From contig MU385868.1 in assembly GCA_022497145.1 (NCBI GenBank), positions 124,001-188,000 on the forward strand: DNA of 64,000 nucleotides, given 5' to 3'. How positions within the stretch are numbered: position 1 is the first letter of the stretch; the number at the start of each line of letters is the position of its first letter. The DNA is from Rostrohypoxylon terebratum (Eukaryota > Ascomycota > Sordariomycetes > Xylariales > Hypoxylaceae). The notes beneath the pieces are model-generated. The model saw only the letters and a list, made by a program, of their open reading frames with translations. It was not told the origin of the DNA and made no database searches. The position numbers and the translations under genes were made by a program. Below, piece by piece: positions 57,926 to 64,000 of this stretch.

Positions 57926-59545
57926 TTACGCAGCAAACCCCAACCTTCTCCCCACCCTCCGTTTAACCTCCTCCCACATCGCATCGCGGCCACTCCTCGT
58001 CCGAGCCACCGCGTCCCTGTTCTCGTGCGCGCGGCGGAGCAGATACTTCATGCACTCGCCGGTCGTCCCCCAGACGATGTACTTATACGCCTTGGGCACA
58101 TCGCGCTTCACTCTGTCCTCTGCCCCCTTCTCCCCGGCGAGCCCCTTCGCCGCGCACACGAGCTCGCAGCTGACCTCGTCCGCCATGCCCTGCAGCTGCG
58201 CGATGGCGAGCTCGGTGCCGCGGTCCGCGCGCGCGCTATCCCTGACCTCGCGGGCCCTGCGCACGGAGTCGCGGTTATGCGAGCCGAGGAGGATACTCAC
58301 GCGCGGGAACGGCGTATCGGGGGCGTCGGCGGGGGCTGGCAGCGCAGGGCTCCATTGCCGACATATGAGGCTCTCGGCGATCCCGTTGTACGCAGCGTCC
58401 GTGTCGGCCTTGGTGTCGTGGATGATGTGGCGGGGGTCGGCGCCGAGGTACGCGCCGCGGACGAGCTTGATGCCCAGCGTGAACCCTTCCTTGGCCGCGG
58501 TGGCCAGGTGCGAGGACAGCGTCGCCGGCGTCGATTTCAGGTACGCTTGGTACGTGCCGTAGATGACGGCGTGCCCGGGCGTCGTGTTGTGCTTGCGCTG
58601 GTACTCCAGCGTCCAGTCGTCGATGCCGGCCTGCACGGCCGTCTGCTCGGCGTCGAATAGCAGTGGCACGTCCCTCTCAGCGGCCAGGTTGCAGATCTCG
58701 TCGATGGCCTTGCGCAGTTCTTTCGGTGGCGGTAGGCGGTTTTTAAGCGCGTATAGGGCCTGTCGCCCTGCACCGCTGAACTTCAAGGCGACGAAGTCGC
58801 TCGACCGCGCGAGACGGACTGTTTCGAGCGTGCCGGCGGCCCAGGGCCCGATCTCGTTGCGTACGCATTCTTCGGCTACGGGGCCCGAGTCGCACGCGGA
58901 GAGGTTCTTGGTCTGTGCCTCGGTAAGGACGATCTCGCGGGCGTAACCCAGGATAACGCCGGTAAAGCCGATCTTGTTTAGGCCGTCGATGGTGCGACGG
59001 ACTTCGAGCGCGTTCTCACCGGCACAGAATTGGGCGTAGAATGTCTTCTTGAGGAACCATCGTAGCAGAGGGTTTTTGTCTGGGTTGAAGATCGCTCGGT
59101 TGGAATGGGCGAGGACGTTCATGATGGCTAGGGAGGGAGGGAGAAGGACCGGCGAAGATGATATACTAGTGGTGGCTAAATTACGTAGCACCGTCGACAA
59201 AGGAAGAACCGATAGGGGCGCTGGCTTAGGCATCGGGGGCGATTCTGTTGTGACCTGTGCGGGAATATGATTTACTGACGTTACAGCAGCAGATAGAGTA
59301 GATTGGTCTGCGGGAGGCGATGGTCTTGTCGTGGATGAGTGTATGTATCTCCTCCTTATTGACAAAGCTACCATTGTTGTAGCTATCCTTAGGTTCTGGT
59401 TGGTGCCATAACGGCCTATAGCATAAAGGCCGCATTGTGAATGCCTTACTGTAGCCAGAGAAACTGGTAGCAGTGACGACCTGCTCAATGCCAAAGCTTG
59501 TACCATGGTTAGCGTTTTTCGGTACCGCAGTGGCACTGACGACAC
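57926..59545 (-). CDS. Mitochondrial proline dehydrogenase, 539 aa, single exon
   Basis: This is a full-length single-exon minus-strand gene with an Arg/Ser-rich mitochondrial presequence (about 1-70). An alternative in-frame ATG at 59506 also begins a presequence-like stretch, so the true start may be there. The FAD-binding TIM barrel shows the family blocks GFTGVILGYARE, PLLFDAEQTAVQAGIDDW, IKLVRGAYLGADPRHIIHDTKADTDAAYN, LLGSHNRDSV, QLQGMADEVS and the C-terminal YLLRRAHENRDAVART. It oxidises L-proline to pyrroline-5-carboxylate with transfer of electrons to the respiratory chain, the first step of proline use (yeast Put1). Unlike in some aspergilli, no proline permease, regulator or P5C dehydrogenase gene sits beside it. 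The third codon positions are GC-rich, which makes long antisense shadow frames. Confidence 0.95.
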   Translation of the reverse strand: MSSVPLRYRKTLTMVQALALSRSSLLPVSLATVRHSQCGLYAIGRYGTNQNLRIATTMVALSIRRRYIHSSTTRPSPPADQSTLSAAVTSVNHIPAQVTTESPPMPKPAPLSVLPLSTVLRNLATTSISSSPVLLPPSLAIMNVLAHSNRAIFNPDKNPLLRWFLKKTFYAQFCAGENALEVRRTIDGLNKIGFTGVILGYAREIVLTEAQTKNLSACDSGPVAEECVRNEIGPWAAGTLETVRLARSSDFVALKFSGAGRQALYALKNRLPPPKELRKAIDEICNLAAERDVPLLFDAEQTAVQAGIDDWTLEYQRKHNTTPGHAVIYGTYQAYLKSTPATLSSHLATAAKEGFTLGIKLVRGAYLGADPRHIIHDTKADTDAAYNGIAESLICRQWSPALPAPADAPDTPFPRVSILLGSHNRDSVRRAREVRDSARADRGTELAIAQLQGMADEVSCELVCAAKGLAGEKGAEDRVKRDVPKAYKYIVWGTTGECMKYLLRRAHENRDAVARTRSGRDAMWEEVKRRVGRRLGFAA

Positions 59546-61057
59546 AGATAAGTTGTTGTATGATAGGTTGATATATCAAACAGGTAGGTGTGACTAAAGT
59601 ATTATGTGATAGGGATAGGGATAGGAATAGGAATAGGAATAAGGATACTTGTAGGGAAGGTGAGGTGCGGGATGTGAGGTATAGTACCTAGTTGATAGGA
59701 AAGTGCTTAGGTAGATGAGAGATATAAGTCGATAGTAAAGAACAACGAAAAGGTCATATCATACTAGGTAAGTACGGAGTGGGAGGCTATACTTTTAACT
59801 ATCGAAGACTGCTACTGTTGAGTATGGGTAGGTATTCTAAGTGACATCTTTATCTCCGGAATCGCAACGGCTTCAGCTGCAATATTATGATGAAAGCCGA
59901 CAGGGGAGCATCGTACGGGATCAAGGAAGGGACTCGAATATGGCGAATAGTCCACCACCATTGTCCGATATTCCAATCACGACTCGATGTTCATGGCGAT
60001 ACTGCAGGACCAATCCACCGGATGCTCTTATCGTAGATGATCACGTGGACCCATCGAGTCTGAGTATGCCGCAGGTAGCCGTCACGCAAAGACGTGCAAA
60101 GAGGTAATAAAATGGTGCCATTGTCCAATCAGAGACAAAGCCGCAGCATATCGGCAGGGAGAGACCCGAAAGATTTGAGCGATAGCTTGAGCCTAGCGCG
60201 CTCGGTCGACCGAGCAGTACCTACTAGGTACCTAGAGGCTACCTAGTAGTAGTATTTCCCTGTTATTCATCGCGTCGTATTGGTTCCCTACCTAGAGGTA
60301 GGCTGGGTTATGGTCTAGTTTCATTCCAAGTCCGGTCCGGCTTCCAAAGGATAACCAAATATAGCAAGAATAAGCCGCGCGTAAATTTCTACTACGCAAC
60401 ACTAGGTAAGTAGTAGTACTATTAAGCAGTGTTCCCAATGCACCCAACGTTCCCAGTGTTTTGCGCGGTTCGAGGCCTCTGGAGTCTGGCCTCTGGTCAA
60501 AACGTGGGGTATTCAGAGAGAGCCAAGCCGAATGTTTGGTCGTGCCGCATTATTTAGGTCCCTTGCAAACTTGATGCGATGATGGCCGAAAGCGCTAATT
60601 GAAAATAATGGGTTATTGGGTAATCTATAACGTAACTTTTCTTGACTAAGCCACGTGCCCCGACGGCTTAATTTCCGACTATAGGTATCTGGTATCTTGT
60701 GATTATATCTTGTGAATGTCGATTTTTGTTGGATTTATTGGAATTGGTTGCAACCGCTTTGGTCTTTCAATGAGGCTCTCGAGGTTTCTGTCACGGCAAG
60801 AAAACCCCGCAATTTTTCAGGGTTCCCAAGTTTCCTGTACGTCCAATTGTCCGGCGGCGGTTAATGCGGAAGTTCTATGCGGAGTACAGTAGTTGCAGCA
60901 CACATCAAGGTGTCCGAGTGAGCCGGTTGAAGATAAGGCCGCATGCAAACTGAGGACTCCTTGACGCTATCCGGCATTAAGCGGATGTATCAAGACTACC
61001 GTGTCTCTCATGTCCCTTTCGTTTTAGCTCGTAAGGCCGATTGCCGATTTCATATCC
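59546..61057. other. Intergenic region upstream of proline dehydrogenase
   Basis: No supported gene. A plus frame at 59841-60107 has no motifs. CCTAGGTA words occur at 60222-60300. Confidence 0.5.
59609..59642. repeat. Hexamer repeat (GGGATA/GGAATA) upstream of proline dehydrogenase
   Basis: About three GGGATA and three GGAATA units in tandem, 64 bp or more upstream of the start codon, so probably in the leader or core promoter. Confidence 0.75.
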
Positions 61058-61754
61058 TTATGTCGTCTTCTCCTCAAGTTGAGTGGCTTTCCCAACATGT
61101 CTTTTGATAAACTCGACATACCCAACAGGCCGACCTTTAGCGAGTGATAGCAAGTCTTGAACAGCGCCATATGCAAGCCCGAATTTCAGGCCTTTCTTGG
61201 CAGTTCTGGCAGTCTCAGCGGCCGAAAAACGATCTGCACCGGATGTGATTAGAGACATATATGCATATGATACTATCAAGTGATTCAAACAAAGACAACA
61301 AAAACTGGGAGAACATACTCCAAAAGCTGAAGCCACCAGCTACAGCTAAACTAGCCATAACAGTGCTGAAAAGATCTTTGGTTCCTCGATAGACATCGAA
61401 CAGGTTTTCGGTGCAAAACATAGCGGTACTTAGAAACCCAAGTCTTGTCCCGACTTTCAATCCTTCCTTTACACCACCTAATGCTAAGTGGTAATTTTTG
61501 CTTTTATGATAAAGATACCATCCTGTCGTAGATGTTGGTAGTCGGTGAGCATTTTCGGCTCTGAAACGTAAACCTGCTGTCTTGCTACCGTGCATAAGCC
61601 CTAAACTCATTCCTATACTAAAGGCTGTCAACGCAGCAGCTGGTATGCGTAGAAAAGGCGGAATAGATAGGCGCGACTCATTCCATATCTGCGAATACTC
61701 TTCTCGGGTAGGAGTCCATGCGTGTCGATTAGCTTCTCTGTCAGAATTTGCCAT
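61058..61754 (-). CDS. Tim17/22/23-like membrane protein, 203 aa, two exons
   Basis: Exons on the minus strand are 61754-61319 and 61233-61058; the 85-bp intron (GTATGT...GTGCAG) joins SFW to NRFSAAE in frame. The hydrophobic, glycine-rich segments (AALTAFSIGMSLGLMHGSKTAG-like at about 38-60, GVKEGLKVGTRLGFLSTAMF and LFSTVMASLAVAGGFSFW) have the small-residue helix packing and charged loops of the Tim17/Tim22/Tim23 superfamily. A further helix, KKGLKFGLAYGAVQDLL, comes from exon 2. A mitochondrial inner-membrane location is likely. It is not one of the core translocase subunits by motif, and may be an assembly factor of the TIMMDC1 kind or an uncharacterised member. It is divergent from the 62303 gene with 548 bp between starts. 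Confidence 0.75.
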
Positions 61755-62302
61755 TGTTTTTGATGATTGCGGCTTTTGCGAACTGTCGCAAAGATGAGTT
61801 TCCCGATGATCCTAAAAAGACTCGGGATTGATATAAAGAAAGAATTGATACTAGGTATGTTTTCTCGTATGTTTCACTAAATCTTAAATAGGTTATGCAA
61901 ATCTTAGGAAGTCTGTATAATTATTGTATCTGATCATTGATATCTTGCTCCTGCCAACTTGGAAAAATGAAATGCTCCAAAATGCGAAGCTTAGGGCCTT
62001 AGGCCACTGCCGCTTACTTAATTCGAGCTTACAGCTAATACCAAATTCACTAGCAAGAAAAAGTACTTTACGCGACCACGTGCCCCCCGCGTCTACTTGG
62101 GTACAAAATATGTACAATTATTTTTAGGTTAGCAAGCTCGACCCTTGCGGCTGGTCAACCGGGTACAAATCGCCGTTTCAATAAAACTCATTTTCACTTT
62201 CAACATCTCACAAGAAAATTGATTGAACTTTAAAAAAAAAACAAATATTTGTTTGGTATTAGGTATTTGGAGGGAGGGCGCTATCGCTCGTCAGTTGTCA
62301 AC
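61755..62302. promoter_or_regulatory. Shared divergent promoter region
   Basis: The 548 bp between divergent start codons must carry both promoters. A-rich runs lie near 62229-62245, upstream of the plus-strand start. No specific site is claimed. Confidence 0.4.
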
Positions 62303-62919
62303 ATGGTAAGAAATTGAATGCGTCTTATGATTTCTTTATTTCGTTATTTCGTATTTCATTATTTCATTGTGGACTTGGGTCTCCAGGCTGAACGGAAAAG
62401 TACATTTCTCATGCGAACATCCGTCTCGGCAGCGGATATAAGATCTCATTTGCGATCACCCAAAACACGTATCGTCCGACATCGCTAACTTACATGTAGG
62501 TCAAACGGGACGAGCTGAAAGACACGGATCTGTCGATCAACTTCAAATATGGCGTCCACACCATCTTCCTGTTCGTCGACTCGATGGAACCTCTCATCGA
62601 CGTAGCAGAAGAGTTGCTGGAAATCTTGACGGAACGCTATCCTAAGGGATTGACGTCTTTCTCACCGGAAAAGGGGCGATCGAAGATCCAGTTACCCGAC
62701 GATCCTCAGCAGATCGAGTTTGCTCTACCCAAAGTGCCAACCGACCTTAGCCAAGGCTGGGACGCCCTCGACTCCGCCAAAACACAAACTCCCGTCGACA
62801 TTGGCCTTGAAAACAATCATATTGTAGCATTTACTTTCAGACCCTCAGATTCGGACTCGGACTATGAGCTAGAATTCCACATCCCCGAACTTGTTGATGA
62901 TGGGGCTGCCGAAGAATAA
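62303..62919 (+). CDS. Conserved small fungal protein, 140 aa, start codon alone in exon 1
   Basis: Exon 1 is only the ATG (62303-62305), directly followed by GTAAGA; exon 2 is 62500-62919 after a CTAAC branch and TGTAG acceptor. The 194-bp intron joins M to VKRDELKDTDLSINFKYG. The exon 2 frame lacks any ATG before the codon at 62584, which lies inside a well-conserved-looking beta-strand region (KYGVHTIFLFVDSMEPL), so the short first exon gives a better start. The protein is small, acidic at its C-terminus (DSDSDYELEF and LVDDGAAEE), with no signal or membrane segment. I do not recognise a family; a nuclear or cytosolic complex subunit is possible but unproven. An alternative acceptor at 62388 would create an extra exon but breaks frame at the next junction. 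Confidence 0.7.
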
Positions 62920-63718
62920 CAGAATATCTATCCTCATGAGATATGCCGACAGGCGGTGGAATTTCATGAATGATGAAACCTATTCTGAGCAACAACTTCG
63001 GGATAGATCCATTTGTGTTTTTCATCCTGGAGAAAGCTTGAGGAGAGGATCTTGAGCCCCACGTCAGGAAAGGGGGTTTGTTCTAGGCTTAAGATTCGAA
63101 GGTGATAACTTCAACATCACCCTCCAAATACTACCTAGTAACCTATAACTGCGGTACCTGTTTATGGTACCTGTAGATACCCATACGAATAGCCAAATGC
63201 GTATCATTCCGACAATATTAGTCACGTATAAACTCAATGAATGAAGCAAAAATAAAGCTACGATTACGCCACAGAGAGACTCCAACAGATGATATCGACT
63301 TATCAAATGTCAATTCGTATCGCTAAATTTAGTGATAGTATTTAATGCTTGCATGTGATACTGGATATAGTGACCCAGGCTGCCAGGCAGCCAGGCCACT
63401 ATAAAGTCAGAGAGCCGACGCTTCTATTTAGTGGGACCCCCTTATCAAGCCCCTATTTTCCTTCTAGCTTTCTTCCAGTAAGGCGCAAGGATTCCTCTAG
63501 TGTAGAAGGATTCCTGAAACTTGTTTCTTATTATTATTCCGTCTTCCATCTTCCATCTTCCGTCTTCCACGTTCCACGTTCCACGTTACATATTCCATAT
63601 TCTATACACAAAATAAAAAAGACGATGCTGCAAATGCTTTCTCTTTTCTTTTTCAAGTACCAATTTTAGGTGCCATTCGTTATTGCTTTAACGGCTTCGG
63701 CCACATGACGACGTCTAC
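62920..63718. other. Intergenic region before the metallophosphoesterase gene
   Basis: No gene. Contains a degenerate heptamer array (63543-63605) and the promoter of the next gene. Confidence 0.5.
63543..63605. repeat. Degenerate heptamer array (CTTCCAT-like), about nine copies
   Basis: Nine consecutive 7-bp units change gradually: CTTCCAT, CTTCCGT, CTTCCAC, GTTCCAC, GTTACAT, ATTCCAT, ATTCTAT. It lies about 110-180 bp upstream of the metallophosphoesterase start. Confidence 0.85.
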
Positions 63719-64000
63719 ATGTCCCCTGCGACTATTCTTCGCAATGTTTTGCGAGTCCTCATCCCGATTTGCATAGCTTCGACTATTTACCTATACCTAT
63801 ATCCGGTCTTCTTAGGATGTGCATTTCCGCTTCCACCACAGGAAGCTAACAAGACCGAACCCGAGGACTCGGCTACAGCTTTTCAGCATACGCTACGACA
63901 ACATGTTATCCCTTCGAGTAACGGTAACGGTGCGCCGTTCCGACTTCTAGCTCTCGGCGACCCGCAGCTGGAAGGCGACACGTCGATCAGGAACTACAAC
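63719..64000 (+). CDS. Ted1/Cdc1-like metallophosphoesterase, 5' part only
   Basis: The first 94 codons are present; the gene runs off the window. The N-terminus has a single membrane helix (about 10-32, VLRVLIPICIASTIYLYLYP-like). The start of the metallophosphoesterase domain follows: FRLLALGDPQLEGDT (about 76-90), the first metal-ligand motif, in the form used by the Cdc1/Ted1 group of fungal ER and Golgi membrane proteins. Ted1 and Cdc1 act in remodelling of GPI anchors during ER exit. Without the rest of the domain I cannot separate the two. The ATG at 63719 is in frame with the motif; the ATG at 63705 is not. Confidence 0.8.
   Translation, partial: MSPATILRNVLRVLIPICIASTIYLYLYPVFLGCAFPLPPQEANKTEPEDSATAFQHTLRQHVIPSSNGNGAPFRLLALGDPQLEGDTSIRNYN

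Noticed and set aside
58025..58660. 211-codon plus-strand frame
   Set aside because: Exactly antisense to the proline dehydrogenase; it comes from GC-rich third codon positions.

Overview
The window looks like nuclear DNA of a filamentous ascomycete (Pezizomycotina; a sordariomycete is my best guess, not proven). The evidence is the many short spliceosomal introns (53-271 bp, GT...AG, with CTAAC/CTGAC-like branch sites), and gene families typical of these fungi: an RTA1-like membrane protein, a HET-domain relic, a Zn2Cys6 regulator, a 2EXR/F-box-like protein, GH43 and CAP secreted proteins, and an intron-containing tRNA-Leu. All gene models below were spliced by hand from the sequence and none has transcript support.

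The window has two compartments. From 1 to about 28.5 kb it is gene-poor. It holds an orphan ORF (171-767, minus), a Myb/SANT-like nuclear protein (2890-3756), an RTA1-family membrane protein (5886-7128, minus), a bZIP-ankyrin regulator (13648-15018), a doubtful 75-aa ORF (20918-21145), and a broken HET-domain gene (about 25640-27409, minus). Between them lie deserts of 2 to 6.5 kb, rich in CCTAGGTA-like words and short tandem arrays.

From 28.5 kb to the end it is gene-rich. In order: secreted GH43 hydrolase; CAP/PR-1-like secreted protein; zinc alcohol dehydrogenase; Vta1 (ESCRT-III/Vps4 regulator), divergent from an ER protein disulfide isomerase; Rrp41/Ski6 exosome subunit; 2EXR-like protein; tRNA-Leu(CAA); Tim50; a 405-bp hAT-type MITE with a perfect 8-bp target duplication; a small secreted cysteine-rich protein; a five-exon Zn2Cys6 regulator; Cgi121 (KEOPS), convergent with a mitochondrial proline dehydrogenase; a Tim17/22/23-like protein, divergent from a conserved small protein; and the 5' end of a Ted1/Cdc1-like metallophosphoesterase cut by the window edge.

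These genes do not form one pathway or a biosynthetic cluster. They are mainly independent housekeeping genes (protein import, RNA decay, tRNA modification, endosomal sorting, ER folding, proline catabolism) mixed with secreted proteins that face the environment. I found no CRISPR, rRNA or intact autonomous transposon, and no convincing new multi-gene system. The most notable items are the decayed HET gene, the MITE, the small secreted cysteine-rich protein gene, and the unusual short-repeat vocabulary of the non-coding DNA.
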